Shown piece after piece: positions 43,921 to 57,050 of a stretch of 64,000 nucleotides of DNA. Source of the DNA: Aspidapion aeneum. Lineage: Eukaryota > Arthropoda > Insecta > Coleoptera > Brentidae. The notes under the pieces were generated by a model, which saw only the letters and a program-made list of their open reading frames with translations, did not search any database and was not told the origin of the DNA. Positions within the stretch are counted from its first letter, which is position 1. Every line of letters begins with the position of its first letter. The position numbers and the translations under genes were made by a program. Location of the stretch: assembly GCA_963576565.1 (NCBI GenBank), contig OY755046.1, forward strand, positions 46,804,786 to 46,868,785, read 5' to 3'.

Positions 43921-46125
43921 ATGCACTATTTTTTCCTAAATACTTAATGAAATTAATGGATACATGACCCTTTTTTTGTGGGGTTTACAAATCACGGAAC
44001 AAGTATTATTTTACCTCAGGATTAATAGATTTTTGGAAAATATCCAACATTTTTAGTTTGAAAACTATATGTTTCTGCCAAATTATTTTCCCAAAACAGT
44101 GCCAAATCAAAATCTTGTAATTGTGTTAAACAATGGCTATTTGTCTAACATTCTATGCAGGCGACCAGGTAAGCTATTCAAATGTTTTTTGTAATTTGTT
44201 GTTTTTATTTGAAATGTTTGGTCTCAATTACATAAAGAATTTTTCGAATAAAAAACCTAATTTAAAACTATTTATGTTTAAAAATATGATGTCAAGTATG
44301 ATTTTTTAATACGATCTCAATATTTGATTCGCAATGAAAGATGTTCAAAATAATTTGTGAAATTTCAGTAATTGGATGTAATTTTTCAAATAAACTATTT
44401 TCATTTTATTTTGGCATTAACTTATTGGTATTGAAATTTTCATCAACAAATAATAATTCGTCGATTATATGCGCCATGTATGCGATTTTATAAATTATAT
44501 GCCCCACCTTTATAGATATCGTTTTCTTGTAACCTTTAAATATAATTTATTAGTTTTCATTTTCTAACAGTTTACACGCTATCGGATTTTGATGCAAATG
44601 ATTTTAAACCCACACAGGCCATTTATTGTTCAAAACAGTATTGTTCTTTAAATCATTATAAATCACGAAATCAAACAACGTTTTTGGACCAGGAAGGTTT
44701 TTTGTTAATATCATAAGTGTTAAACAAATAACAACCAAATAATACTAACAGTTAGTTATTGAGTTAAAAATTCCGCTGATTGACGCTCGCGTCTGATGGC
44801 GGTTAAAAACGCTAACCAACGTTGCTCTGGCCTGAAAGACAGAAGACCTGTCATAGGTCACGGATTGTTTCTTCTTCTTTTTCTTTGCAATCGATCTTTT
44901 CATTGATTGATATGTATAGCAGTTTATTTTCGCCTGCTCTTGCTCTAGTTTCTCTCATATCTCGGTAGCTTCTTGCGAAGGTTTTCTTACTATATACATA
45001 GAATTAGGGACAAAAACGTCTAATTCACTTCGCAAGGGTGTCACATTGACCAAGCAGTGTTCTGAGGAGTCCCATAAGGACGAAACAGTTAACTGTCAGC
45101 ACTTCTTAGGTGTCCATTAGATTTTGGACCCCCGTAAGGTTAAGCTTTCAAGCTACCCACGAAAAAATATGAGAGAAACAAAAACTTATTTTTACCCGAT
45201 TAGCCACGAAAACTTGTTTAATTTTTAAATTTGCGGGTATGTACTAAATTTCACGTTTGTTATCATAAATGTTATTTGCTTTAATGTGAATTATTTTCTT
45301 ATATCTAGGTCCTTTCTATGTATCTTCTCCGTAATACTAATGATACTTTGCTCTTAGAATATTGGATGCTCCCTTTACAGTAAAACTCCGTCGTGCGATG
45401 CTGTCTGTTTCCCTCCGGTGGTGTATTCTGGGCGAGAAACGGTATAGTTCACCCGTTTGGTCACATGCAATATGAGGGCGCCACAAACCGGAGATTCTTT
45501 GCCTCGCTATACGCTCTGAACTTTGTTTTCAAGTTTTAAGCTACTTTTGTCTTTTATAACTCGTCGATGCGGATAAAAACATAAAACCAAGAAAAGTTCG
45601 ATTTTTTATTAATAAAATAAAAATATTAAGTTTATAATGGTTTGTGTAAACATCATTAAAATCTTGTCACTTGCTAATCTACAGTATGGCTCAGGGTTTA
45701 TTTAAATTTCAAAGTGCAAAAGTTATCACCATTCACCACCTTCTCGACCACCATTCTATAAGCTGGATGTCATCTAGTTTATTTGGAATAACGTCAGCTC
45801 CGCGTAGTTTGGTGCCATTTTTATGTAACTGGATGAAGCATGATGCAGAATGAAGATAATGATATTTCAGGAAGTTTTAAAATGATGGAAGTTCGAGACT
45901 TGTTTAGAGGCATTAAATTCAATCTGTCCACTACCGAGCAGCTCTTTACTTGTGTGCCATCTGTGAAAATGTGTTCATTTGCGAGACATTCTCCAAGATC
46001 ATTTCTCTAGAGTATATTCTTCGCAAATAGACCCACAGCCTTTGGGATTTTAGCAATTGCTGAGCTTATGGCTTTACGATCCCTATAACACTTACTAACG
46101 AAAATCAAAATAGGTAGATATAAGT
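43921..46125. other. Intergenic DNA, no recognised gene
   Basis: Frames are short and chance-like. GC-richer islands at 44770-44880 and 45400-45530 have no recognised coding or RNA signature. Confidence 0.4.
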
Positions 46126-46526
46126 AGGGGATACCGGGGCAACTTGTAACATAGGGCAAGTTGTAACATGGTTATGTTTTCCAAAAAAATGTTATAAGTG
46201 ACAAAAATGTTTAAAGAACATAACTTTGTTTTAGTTTATGAGCTACACATGTAAAAGTAGGTTTTAGTTTAAAAACTAAAAAAATAAATAAGTTAATTAT
46301 GTTTTTTTTATTTGTTACAACTTGCCCTTGGTGCTGTGACAAGCCCCAAGTTGCATACAAAATAAGTGTAAAAAAAAATATTTTTCTAAAAAATATATCG
46401 CTCTATAGCAGCAAAACATTCACAACAAGTACAAATCTAAATATAAATTTTAAAGAAACATACACCAAATTGAAAGTTATTAGAAAAAAAAACAAAGAAA
46501 ATTTACAAAGTGCCCCGGTCTCCCCT
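46126..46526. mobile_element. 401-bp TIR element
   Basis: The left end aggggataccggggcaactt (46126 on) and the right end read on the minus strand aggggagaccggggcacttt (from 46526 inward) match except at two positions. Inverted 'caacttg/caagttg' blocks recur inside (46160s and 46315-46360). No target duplication is certain. Noncoding. Confidence 0.7.
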
Positions 46527-46865
46527 GGTAATTCATCGCGTACAAAAGCTGATACTTCAACAATAATTGCATTTTGCATTTCATATTCATAATGTATACA
46601 TTACGAACTGGAGCACTAATTATAGCTATTAAAGGTTAGTTGTTAAAATATGCAGATTTGCTTATGTTTTTGCATGAGGTTTTTGACAGCGCCATTTACA
46701 TTTTATTTTAAGTTGTTTTCAATTCAAGAATTTTCGTGTTTTAGAAAAACTCTGGCATTACACTCTCGAGTGCTTTCGCTGGGTCTCGCCCGAGACAACA
46801 TAACACATTGGGAAAGCAACTTAAGCGATAGTGTACAGTGTGATCTGTTATAACCCGACAGCCTT
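46527..46865. other. Intergenic DNA, no recognised gene
   Basis: Nothing recognised; the 67-codon frame at 46650-46853 is not protein-like. Confidence 0.35.
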
Positions 46866-47043
46866 CTTAATTTTTACCTTAGTAGGCAGCGTAGCTACTA
46901 AAAACTTCGTAGGAGCTTCCGTTTCTGAGATATTTACAAAAACTGTTTTCAAGGCTGATATAGCGTGGAGTTCACTTGGAGTGTGCGAATGGGCTAGGAA
47001 TGTATCAGATCCATCATGGATCCATTTATATTTACTGCATTAC
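46866..47043 (-). repeat. Dispersed repeat family D, copy 3 (head half)
   Basis: On the minus strand it starts 'aaatggatccatgatggatc' and follows copies at 16722 and 58427 through 'cctagcccatt', 'ttgaaaacagtttttgtaaa', 'tatctcagaaacggaagctc' and 'cgaagtttttagta', then stops. It lacks the tail. Closest in detail to the 58427 copy. Confidence 0.8.
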
Positions 47044-47548
47044 AGGACTGGTTGACATTCTTCTTAAAACGACATTTTAAATTGATATCTGACGGTCGAA
47101 TTGAAATCTGAAATGTATTTTGCTACTATTGAAAAATGTTACAAGTAAATATCATTATGTATATCAAAACTTATTTAACCAAAACTAAATATTTATTTAA
47201 AAATTGATTTTAATGAACATTTTAATAAAAAAAAATCAACAAATTTCCTCTATCGACCTATTTTTATTTTAAATTTTATATTCAACAGTAAGAAAAATAA
47301 ACCACGTGTGGGCTTATAAAAGATCACACTGTACGGGATAAGCAAAACGTCTTCGTTTTTTTCTAGAAATAAACCAATATGATTTTCTTGGAATGAAACA
47401 AATGTATTTTATAATAAGAGATTTCCCTTCAGTAAATACAATATTCCTTGAAATAAATTATCTTTTTTTGAAACGGATAATGCTTTGGTGCATAAAAAAG
47501 CAGTTCTTGTTTTGAACCGATGTTTGATATATATTTTTTTCTGTGTAG
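47044..47548. other. AT-rich DNA ending in an acceptor-like tract
   Basis: No gene recognised. 47529-47548 is a pyrimidine-rich run ending in 'ctgtgtag', a good splice-acceptor lookalike, considered with the next entry. Confidence 0.35.
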
Positions 47549-47653
47549 GATCTTGAAGTGTCAAGAGCATTAAGCATGAAACAGGCTCTTTTTATAATTC
47601 CATCCGAAAAGGGACGCCCGAAAGAGAACAATACCAGAGGAACGTACCTATAA
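47549..47653 (+). CDS. Weak exon candidate after an acceptor-like tract
   Basis: Directly after 'tttttttctgtgtag' the frame reads DLEVSRALSMKQALF, IIPSEKGRPKENNTRGTYL and then a stop (34 codons). GT at 47643 could be a donor. It may belong to the same unknown gene as the 40319 exon or be chance. Nothing in the peptide identifies a family. Confidence 0.2.
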   Translation, partial: DLEVSRALSMKQALFIIPSEKGRPKENNTRGTYL

Positions 47654-48363
47654 AGTTTTTATTTTAAGCGAAGCTCTAAAATTATTTAGAATTCGATATA
47701 TCATTGGAAAAGTTTGAAAATTTCTGCGAGTCGATATATTTTAATTCTGGCTAAACTTTTAGACAGCGGTTTTAGGATTAATTATTTTATAATCAAATTT
47801 TCCAAAGAGAATTGATAAATTATCGTATTTCTCTCCCTCCATTTTAATATATTCCGAAACGCCGAAGCTTAAGCGTGGAGCTTCGGCATAATTTAATTGA
47901 ATTCGAAATTATTTTTGATTTTTGCAGTGAACAACTTTTTAGTCTGCAAACTTTTCGTTCGGATGCGGTGAGGTGTCCTAATGAATAACATTAGTTAAGG
48001 TCACTAATTTAAAAACCAACATAGGGAAAAGGTCAAAATTCTACCTATACTTTTATATCTTTCCATTATTTCAAACTTTTTTGGGTTTGGTTGTGATAAA
48101 ACTTTTATTTTTACTTTTCTATTTTTTGTTAAATCAACTATATTAGGCATCCTAAATGAACCATCGTAAATTATAGTAGATATTTTGGCATGTCCATCAT
48201 CACACGGTAAAAGATTTGATAAATTTTGATGTTTAAATAATCTAGGAAATGTAAATCAAAAACTAAGGTTGGTTTTGACGTTTTTAACATTACAGGTTAG
48301 ATATTACTTAATATTTTGACAACAAAAACAAAACAAATTACTAACCACAGAAATAGATTGGAT
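47654..48363. other. AT-rich DNA without a recognised gene
   Basis: A short palindromic 'cgaagcttaagcgtggagcttcg' type sequence lies near 47862-47886. Otherwise nothing recognised. Confidence 0.4.
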
Positions 48364-48561
48364 ACGTACAAGGTCGTTATACTTTCACACAGATTGCCTA
48401 CAGATTTTGACCAGTCATATTAACTTAACTGAACGACTGTAGATGCGTCATCCAGTTTAAGGCAACCTGATGACGTAGATTTTTTAATCTACAGTTGACC
48501 AGTCAGGTTCAATAACCTTTCAAATTCTGTAGGTAACCTGTATAAAAGTATAAAGACGTAT
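48364..48561. mobile_element. 198-bp inverted-repeat (MITE-like) element
   Basis: Left half: 'acgtacaaggtcgttatact', 'ttcacacagattgcctacag'; right half inverted: 'atacgtctttatacttttat', 'acaggttacctacagaattt'. The halves pair over about 95 bp with mismatches. The centre has an additional tight pairing, 'ctgtagat.gcgtcatc' with 'gatgacgtagat'. The whole forms one long hairpin. Noncoding. Confidence 0.65.
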
Positions 48562-51500
48562 TTTAGACGCTCTGCGCGTTGTATATTCTTATACTTTTAG
48601 TTCGGTTTTAATTTTTAAATTGACAGGTCAATTAGTACACTTTTATTATTTATTTATTTACTCAAATTAGAAACAAAATAAAATTTGGTAAAAACTAAAG
48701 TTATTTTTGTTTTCTAGAATACATTTTGCTGTTACTAATATTGGTTTTCTGTGAAAATTGCAGCAATTTAGGCAATCCAATCAATTATTGACCTGTAATT
48801 CCAACCTGCAGAAACCAATTGTTTTTTATTTAAAATAAAATTTTCGCGCAACTATCAAAATTAGCTGCCCACCGCTGGTGTAAAACAACTGTCAAATCGT
48901 CAAAATCGTAATGTCTCTTGGTCATGTCCAGATTTATAATCATATATTTAATTGTTATAGAATTTATGGTCACCTGAACATATCTGGATTTAAACGTGCC
49001 CCTTAGAATCATGTAACAGCTACAAAAGGGTAAGGTCCCGATACCGAAATTACAAGAGCACAAAGCAAAAAACAAATTAAAAAAGCAATGAAATATGAAA
49101 TACCCAATCAATTTAAATATCCTCGAACAGTAGCGTATCCAGACCTGCATTTTATACAAACATCTTATTGCATTCAGTGAAAATTAACAACAAAACCACG
49201 TTAACCACGACCGAAAATAGTTTTTTGTAAAATTTTGGGTCAAAAGTGAAGTAACCTCAGCTGCAGTAGACATTTTTGGAATGATAAAATATGAATGAAT
49301 AGCATAGAATCTAATGACTAACGAAATATAGGGTTGCATCTGAAATTTCAGCACTAAAGTGAGACTCATTCCCAGTGTACTCAAGGCAATGAACACGAAA
49401 ATTATCTATTAAGAAAAGACCTGATAAACCATTTATATATGCAGAAATGGCTGGATGAACAACATTAAAACGACTGGCACTCAACACTGAGGCAAAATGA
49501 CAGCCAGAAACTGGTGGTATCCCCCTCAACAGTAGTGACCTGTAACATCCTTAAACTAAATAGAAAACAAATCTGACGAAGACAGGACTAATAGCCAGCC
49601 GGTCACTGCATACTGAGGAAATATCAGCACAGAACCGGAATCTACAGAGATAAGCGCACATATACTGACCTTTCTGGATTACCAGAAACCTCCTGGAGGA
49701 AGACTCCTCCGAGGATACATTCAGAAAAACCTAACAAAGGAGCTGAATTAGTAAGTAAAGCAGCTGCAGTGCTAGTGTCTTCAAAACCAAACCTTGTTGT
49801 AGGAATGAATTAATCAATCGATTAATCTGGACTTTCCAAAATATAAAGTTTATTTTTAGTTTATTTGTTGGACATCTTACCAATAAAGGGGGTAATTAAC
49901 CCTTCTGTGTACGCCAATGCCACAAATATCCAACGTTCGGATTCAACAGAGGTGCTTTGCCTTTATACATATCGTGGGGAAATTTTTAATTCATCCTAAA
50001 ACAAAAAAAACGACAATAAAAGTTGACGTCTCCACAGCAATTAATTTCAGATACGGCCACACCGAAAGTCGTTAGAAATCGCCCTCTGCCAGAAAAAAAT
50101 ACATTCGTTTGTCCAAAGTTCATAACGAATTCATATAAAAATCTGATATATTCAATGGCCATATCTCCGTAGCGCGGGGTCAATAAATCTACGCTTTGGA
50201 CCCTTAAAAGGGGGTAAACTCGGGAGGTTGGCACTACGATGGAAAGGGTTAAAAATTACTAATATACGTTATACATATAGACCCGAAAAAGGCTTTATCT
50301 GGGAGAAATATAAATTTCACCGCGCGTCGGCCAGCGAGTATTCAGTATATCGAAATGCAACGTTGAGATTTTTAAGGGAGATTTTAGAGACGCAAAAAAA
50401 CGGAGATTCCTCCACATCAACAGTGGTGGATTCAAAAGTACTTCTGGGGGGACACTTTAGATTGTAAATTACACGTGTAGTCGTATCGGCTATTAAACCG
50501 CTCAACATCTATACATCTCTAAGATATTTTGTGCATGACTCTGCATCTCATTTTGCCTCCAAGATTTGCGAGCTTCTGCCGAAGGAAGCTATTTTCTTGA
50601 GACGGTAGAGTACCTCCTTTAAGGTACTCACACGTTTTGCAAAATAAGGCAGGGCATTCGTAAAGCAGAGGTCTCTGATGTGGTCCTGCAGAATCTACAG
50701 TTATCATCATTGGCCTTATCTATTACGTTTAGGTAATATTTCACTGGGCAGTGTCCGATAAGCATTCCGACTAGTAGTCTTTAGTCTTTCCTTTCGTTTC
50801 CTACCTCTAACTGCTCAAAACTTTTTTATAGAAGAACAATATCCAAATCGCTATTTCAAATTTCTCAGACACATTTCGGGTTTATTAAATATTGCCTTGA
50901 ATTATTAGTTAGTAGTGGTAAGTAGAGCAGTAAGACTTTATTTGTACGTTAAGTCATCTAAGAATTTACAACTTAGTTATTCGATTCGACCACAACACCT
51001 CAATTACTAATCAGAAATTATCCGAATCGAAGTTTCGGTGGATGATGTAAGAATGAGGTTTAGAGTGGGAAACATGAATCTGTTAATGTGATGATCGCCT
51101 TAACTATAAAACAAATCTCGTTTATATCCACAGTGTATGTTTAATCTACACCAATGGTTTTACCTATGGTCACTTAATAATGAACAATCAAGGATTTGCA
51201 TTGATCCATTAGATTTGAACAAACATATTTTTAGCACACATTTTTTACACACTGCAGATAAAATTGCCGGTCGAATAAATGAAGCTCGAAATAAAGCAAA
51301 CTGCATTACTCTGCAATAATAGATAATAGATTTTGGCACAGACGCTGCACAAAGAAAATGAAAAACCACTAAAGGATATACATTAAAAAAATTGAAAAAA
51401 GGGTTTATTGAAAATTACATTATTTGACAAGCTTGAAAATTTTATGGGGTTAAGAGAAAAACAAAAAAAAATGGAGAGAAGGGTTTAAGAGTTATTGGGA

Positions 51501-52049
51501 TGGTCATAACCATCAGAGCTGGAAGATTTTAGTTTAAAAAAAAAGGTTAAACATGTAAAAAATACAAAAAAAATATATTCCAAAATTCAAAAATTTTGAT
51601 AGAATTTCATTTGAAATTAATTATTAAGATGTCACTGTCAAAAGAAGGGGAAAATATCCCTAGTGCCCTCCCTGGATCTGCCACTGTACATAAAAGGGTG
51701 AAAAACGAGGGCAAAGTGTCCGGTGATATTAAATCCGGACGAGATTTCGAAGGGTTATGAAAGATTTTTATTTTAGAGTGCCCAGTTTGTCACCCGTATG
51801 CGAGTCCTGTCTAGACGTCACTAATTCATAAAGATTTTACGATGTGACATGTTTAATTAGTACTCAAACCCAAACGGATATTGGCCCGAACTAAAACATT
51901 TATATATTTTCTTAAATAGAAATACATGGACCATTTAATTATCTGAAATTAAACCTAATTAAAAAAAGTTACCGATTTTAATAATATGTCTTTCAGGCTC
52001 TGTCTGGTTCAAACACAATTTTATTTGAACATTTGTTTAGCAGCTTCGG
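48562..52049. other. Intergenic DNA, no recognised gene
   Basis: Contains GC-richer patches (48950-49040, 49540-49760, 50170-50480) with several overlapping minus frames of 60-110 codons. None shows a domain I recognise, and adjacent frames do not join. They could be decayed transposon coding sequence. Confidence 0.35.
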
Positions 52050-52290
52050 AGTTTTTGATTTTGAGATATTTTAAAACATTTTTAGGTCGATTAATTTTTA
52101 TTAAAGAAACATTTTGCAGTGACTCTTATTTCCTAAAGACACTCAACTTACTCTGCCAGAAACAGGGTTCCTTATCAGGGTTTTTTTATCTCTCCATGAT
52201 AACTTTGAAGGCAAATATCTCAAAAAAGATTTTCAAAATTTTTACACGATTGCAACATTCAACAGAACTTTAAAACAAGGTATAACTGGG
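52050..52290 (+). repeat. Repeat F copy 2
   Basis: Shares 'aaacattttgcag.g.ctctt', 'aaatatctcaa' and 'ctttaaaacaaggt' with 33880-34085, in the same order. The 95-codon frame at 51986-52273 is the repeat read through. Confidence 0.55.
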
Positions 52291-53424
52291 CCCATTTTTC
52301 CTATTTAAAATATAGAGGTAACGTTTAGTTTACAATAGCCAAACAATGTCCCCTACAAATAAAAAATCGACGTGTGTTACCAGGCAGCAAATATGATGAA
52401 GTCTTTTTGATTTAAAATAAACATACTATTGTTTTGCAACTTTACGAAATAAGAAAATATATCAACACTTTTTACTAGATTAAAATTTTAACGATGGTTT
52501 GTCGTGACTTTGATTTTTATTTGTCAAAGGTTTGGCACTTTATTCAACTTCTTTTTATGCTTTTGTCTGACGACAAGCAACAAGCGATTTTCTCCTTGGC
52601 TTTTTTAACATAAAAGAGGGATCCGATCGTTTCTTAAAAAGCCCTCCTTTCGACAACTCAATCGGTCGTTTTTTTCCCTTTCCTTGCCCCAATTTATCGG
52701 GAAGTTGCATACTTTAGCGTACGATAGACAGGAAATTGGCCAGACGTGATCTTTTTAGGGATTTTTTTTCTGCCGTTTTCAGTGATTCAGGATTCGGGAA
52801 GCGTCTACAGGTTAAGGTAGGTTACCGGCATGTTTTTTAGGGAATCTTGGGAAAAGATAATTTCCTGAGTTTTTTTTTAGGATTGTGATTTAAATGAACC
52901 ATGTGTGTTTTAATATACAGGAAATAGTTAAGTTTGCTCATGTTTTAAAAACAATAAAATGTGACTAACGGCTGAATGCTATAAATCATTTTTATAAAAA
53001 CAATTGTTACTAATCGAAGTTATTTAAATTGCCATCGAACACGTATAATAGTTTAAAATTACATTTTTAAATAAAATTTCAATAATCGCACATTTTATGC
53101 AAAAAAATGTAAACTATATCGCCATTTTATATTTAATAGTTTTAAGAAAAAATTTTTGTGCAAAAACTATTTATGATATTGATTTTATTAAATCACGGAA
53201 AACCCAAATAATAAATAAATAAAATCATCTATAAAATACAGCATTTTAATTCCTAAACAAATTACAACGGTTTTATAAATAATAATACATGGCGCCAATG
53301 TCATAATGCTTATTCCTTAATTGCTGCGCTAGAAATAATAATCAAAAAGAGTTAATCAGAGGGATTAACAGAAATTAAAAGAAGATGTATAATCAGAACT
53401 ATGAAAAATTTACATATACAGAGA
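52291..53424. other. Intergenic DNA, no recognised gene
   Basis: 52610-52800 is GC-richer but has no frame or RNA structure that I recognise. The rest is AT-rich. Confidence 0.35.
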
Positions 53425-53545
53425 GGTCCACGAAACTAGGAACATAGGAATCTTGTCGTCCAATTTATCTTATGGCCAGCGGGATGACCCGATCTTGCTC
53501 CCAATGATTTATTTTTGTGAAGTTAGATTAAAAATAAAGTTTAGT
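53425..53545 (+). pseudogene. Mariner transposase C-terminal scrap
   Basis: In two frames: VHETRNIGILSSN at 53427-53465, then LWPAG, a stop, PDLAPNDLFL, a stop and IKNKV at 53470-53545. PDLAPND is the box holding the third catalytic aspartate of mariner transposases, and the preceding VH..R..... SSN segment is in the right place. About 40 residues survive, with stops; no ends found. Confidence 0.65.
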
Positions 53546-54584
53546 TTAGTTCTTACGGTGTGTCGGTGTAGTGTCATTGCATCTAAAATATTTTGATAAA
53601 TGGTTGCAGCTTTTTACACCTCTTTTTTGTCCTTCGAGCCGGATGGATTATTTTCGAAGAATAATACGTTAAAAAGAATATTTTACTAAAAAACACAAAT
53701 ACATAGACAAACCGAAACGCCTCTTATTTTTCGAATTAGCCTTTCGAGGGTTAACAAAATCAGTTTTAGGTCGATACTTCCTAAAATCGCCTGGGTGTTG
53801 CACAGTATAAAATATTAATAATCTCCGGTTGCACGGGTTCCCTATAGAGAACCACATGGGTGGATAATGACCGAAAGCAAATATATGGCTGGTATTGGCA
53901 TAAACAAGGTGTCAGGTAATCTTGCCCTTGTGGTCGTCCAAATATTATTCATTTTTGGCAACTTGTTCTTAAGAACAACTTGGCATTATTGGATTTTCAT
54001 TTCCAAAGGCTGATTTATCACTTACTTGCACTGAAAAAAAAGAACACTGATAAAAATGTTTTTGAAAAGTCAAATAAATGGTGTGGTTGTCATATATTTA
54101 TTTAACTCGACGAATATTTAGTTGGTTTAAACACTTAATTTGTTACTGTAAATAAATTATACATGGTTTGCATATTTTTACTTACTTGATTCAAGGGATT
54201 TGTTACTTTGACTTCTTGTCATTTAACTTAACTAAATGATTTCTTTACAGTATCGCTTCTTAGGTCTTTTTCTCAAGCAAGATAAAAATGTTGACTGATC
54301 TGATCATGCGTGACCAGTATATAAACTGGTTTGCGGAAGATGTGATGTGATGTCTCAAAACCATTTCCCAACAGTAAGGTAAATGCATAATCTATTTGGT
54401 ATAACTTAGTTTTTATTTAGGACAAACAAAAGTTTGTTTCCTCAAATTTTATTTTATGGCTTGACACAAATAAATAATCTTGGTTCAACTACACGTTTGG
54501 TTCAATCTGTTTAAACAAATATTTATTGGCTAAATTTCTGGCACACCTTTTCTCAGTTACTTGTTTTAGAAATATAAAGAGTCA
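53546..54584. other. Intergenic DNA, no recognised gene
   Basis: No recognised coding or RNA feature; the small frames are AT-driven. Confidence 0.4.
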
Positions 54585-55470
54585 TGTTACCTTTGTGGAC
54601 CTACAAAAAGCATATGATACCGTTCCAGTAGAAAACTTATGGACAGTGTTGGAGCAAACTAATATCAATTATATATACATAGAAGCGATAAAAGAACTAT
54701 ACAAAGGGTCAAAATCTAAAATTAAAATTACCTGGTAACGAGAGGCTTAAGACAGGGATGTTGTATTTCTCCAACTTTTCTAAAAATATATATCGCAGTT
54801 GCTTTAAAAAACTGGAAACGTAAAGTACATGGTATGAGAATACAACTTAACGACCAATTTGCTGATGACCAAGTAATTGTAGCTAGTGATAAAGAAGACA
54901 TGAAGTATATGATGAGGAAGTTAACGGAAGAATACCAAAAGTGGGGGTTAACAGTGAACATGGACAAGACACAATACTTATGTATTGAAAACGAATCAAG
55001 TGAGTTCAATCATGCTGAATACTTGGGTGCCACATTTGATAACAGGAACAGACTAAAGAACTGGAAAAAAGAATAGTAAAAGCAAAAAAGGTTATTGGAT
55101 GTATTAACAGTATTTTATAGAGCAGAGTGATAAAAAAGAATGTAAAATTTAACATATATTAAACAATGGTGAAAAGCACGTCGTCGTATGAAATAGAGAC
55201 TTGTCACGTAAGTAAGTAATAAGAAGATCAATGAGAATATCTAGAACAGATCATATAAGAAATGAGACTATAAAAGAGAGAATGGGAATCGAGGGAAGCA
55301 TAACGGATGACATCACTAAAAGACAACTGATATGGTACTGCCATGTACAACGGATCAACGACGAAAGATTACCAAAGCAGGGCCCTATGATTGTCAGGAT
55401 CGAATGATGTGAAGAATAGGCATCGGAAAATGTAGAAAAACGTTCCAAACCGACATAGTAGAAATATTTA
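54585..55470 (+). pseudogene. RTE-like LINE family B, copy 3
   Basis: The frame 54526-54738 includes HVTFVDLQKAYDTVPVENLW (RT motif A) from about 54585 and NYIYIEAIKELYKGSK. After a frame change comes VTRGLRQGCCISPTFLKIYI (motif B, 54727-54800), then 54834-55076 with QFADDQVIVASDKEDM (FADD box at about 54858) and LTVNMDKTQYLCIE. The C-terminal region is shortened but keeps RRSMRISRTDHIRN and YCHVQRINDERLPKQ and ends 'aaccgacatagtag' at about 55463. Closest relative here is 8525-9430; both share an odd segment 'caatggtgaaaagcac', so they may derive from one deleted source copy. Confidence 0.85.
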
Positions 55471-56669
55471 TTTGCTAAATCAGTGCACCCTGTATACCGA
55501 CTAATAAGTGGAGATTAAAATAAATAAACTTACCCCCGCATCGAAAAACGCAGATAACGATGTTAAAACAAAAAACAGATCCCTCTTACTTTTTGTCTGA
55601 AGCATTCGATCACCGTTTTGTTCCCATGCGTATTTCTAGCACATTGAGTAAATATATTTTTAAGTGGATCCTATAGGGAGCTTTCGAAGAGACATGTGTT
55701 TTCGATATTTCAAATCCAAATACCACCCCAGACATCGAAGCACATGTTTTTAGAGTTTATTAAAACGATTTTTCAAGCCTTGCGTCGTCGTACACGTTTA
55801 TTCACCGAGTTTTTTCGAGAGCTGAGCGGTTTAATATGACGTTCATTAAGTTTTGAGAAGCGTTAATTATTCGAATATGGGTATTTTTATTGAGAATCTT
55901 TTCGTGGCCATCTGTCATCTCGGTTACTCTGTGCGTTTGTGTAGCTTCTTTGTGTCTCCAGACAGAGAGGTTATAAATAGATTGATTGGCGATGGTAATA
56001 ATGGGATATCGAGTTCAAGTTCCAACTGGGACTCCTTATTTTTTACTATTTGCCGACGAACTTGGCAGAAGCATTTGCTTTTTAATTAAGATGATATATT
56101 TAAAGTTCTGCTTTGTGCACACAAAAGCATTTGAAATGTTGTCAATATTAATTAGGACGATATTTGATTTAGCTTTGTTTATTTCGTAATAGTTGTAGTC
56201 TATATGCACAGTAAACTATAAAAACTAATGTCAACGAAATTTGTTACTGAAGCAAAAGAAGTGCATATTTTTGACGTCACATTCAAATACTAGTAGGCCA
56301 GCAATTAAAAAAAAATTAACAAAACCTATCCTAACACTACAAATAAACCGCACATTAAACAACGAGTAATAGCAAATCTACTGGCGGAACTTCTACTGGC
56401 ATCCTTAAACTTATAACTGATAAGGATTTAGAAGTCATGAAGTTATTTACTTCCTTTACAAATCTAGAAACAATACCACAGGCATAGCTATCGTCAGTTT
56501 TATTTTGTTATCTGCACTAGCTGGCTCTATTATTGTAGATAGTGTAGATGTTTTATTTAAGGGATCTCGTTAGAACGTAAAAGACTTTGCTACCGTTGTT
56601 TATACTCTGGTTTATATACCTAACCAATTACCTGAACATTATAAGCATATATCTCGTTGTATTTAACTA
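55471..56669. other. Intergenic DNA, no recognised gene
   Basis: No recognised gene. The frames at 55853-56189 overlap each other and lack a domain signature. Confidence 0.4.
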
Positions 56670-57050
56670 ATATTTTTTCACTCCTCGATTTTTCGGCTTT
56701 CATATTACGTACTCAGCGTAGCCAGCTAACAGAAGCTTCAATGACCAGATTAAACAGTAATGAAGATAACGTATCGTCTTGCCTTATACCTGAAGCTACA
56801 CAAAATGACTCTGAGAACTGTCTCGACTTCCGCTGTCAAAATCCTGTGTAACATCTACAAAAACACAACGCATATTTAAGTTATGTTCATAGGAGTTTTC
56901 CAGAATTTTCCTCATAACAAATCTTTGATCTGAAGATCTGTTGAAATGAAATCCACATTGGTATTCTTCAATAGCCAGCTTAGCATACTCCAATAGTCTG
57001 TTATATAAAGCTACTGATAATACCTTATAAACTACGTGTTATACCTTGGG
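56670..57050 (-). pseudogene. LINE reverse transcriptase remnant
   Basis: The minus frame 56993-56796 gives LAIEEYQCGFHFNRSSDQRF, VMRKILENSYEHNLNMRCVF and VDVTQDFDS, which are the RT entry and motif A (FIDFKQAFDS type). A second block at 56775-56690 gives GIRQDDTLSSLLFNLVIEAS (motif B). The region between them, and the YxDD box, are deleted. Family differs from A, B and C in its EYQCGF entry. Confidence 0.75.

Noticed and set aside
46299..46592. 97-codon plus frame
   Set aside because: It lies almost wholly inside the TIR element at 46126-46526, is lysine/asparagine rich and has no motif.
48830..49529. Minus-strand ORFs at 48830-49159, 49184-49396 and 49311-49529
   Set aside because: No recognisable domain, mutually overlapping, and not joinable without arbitrary frame changes.
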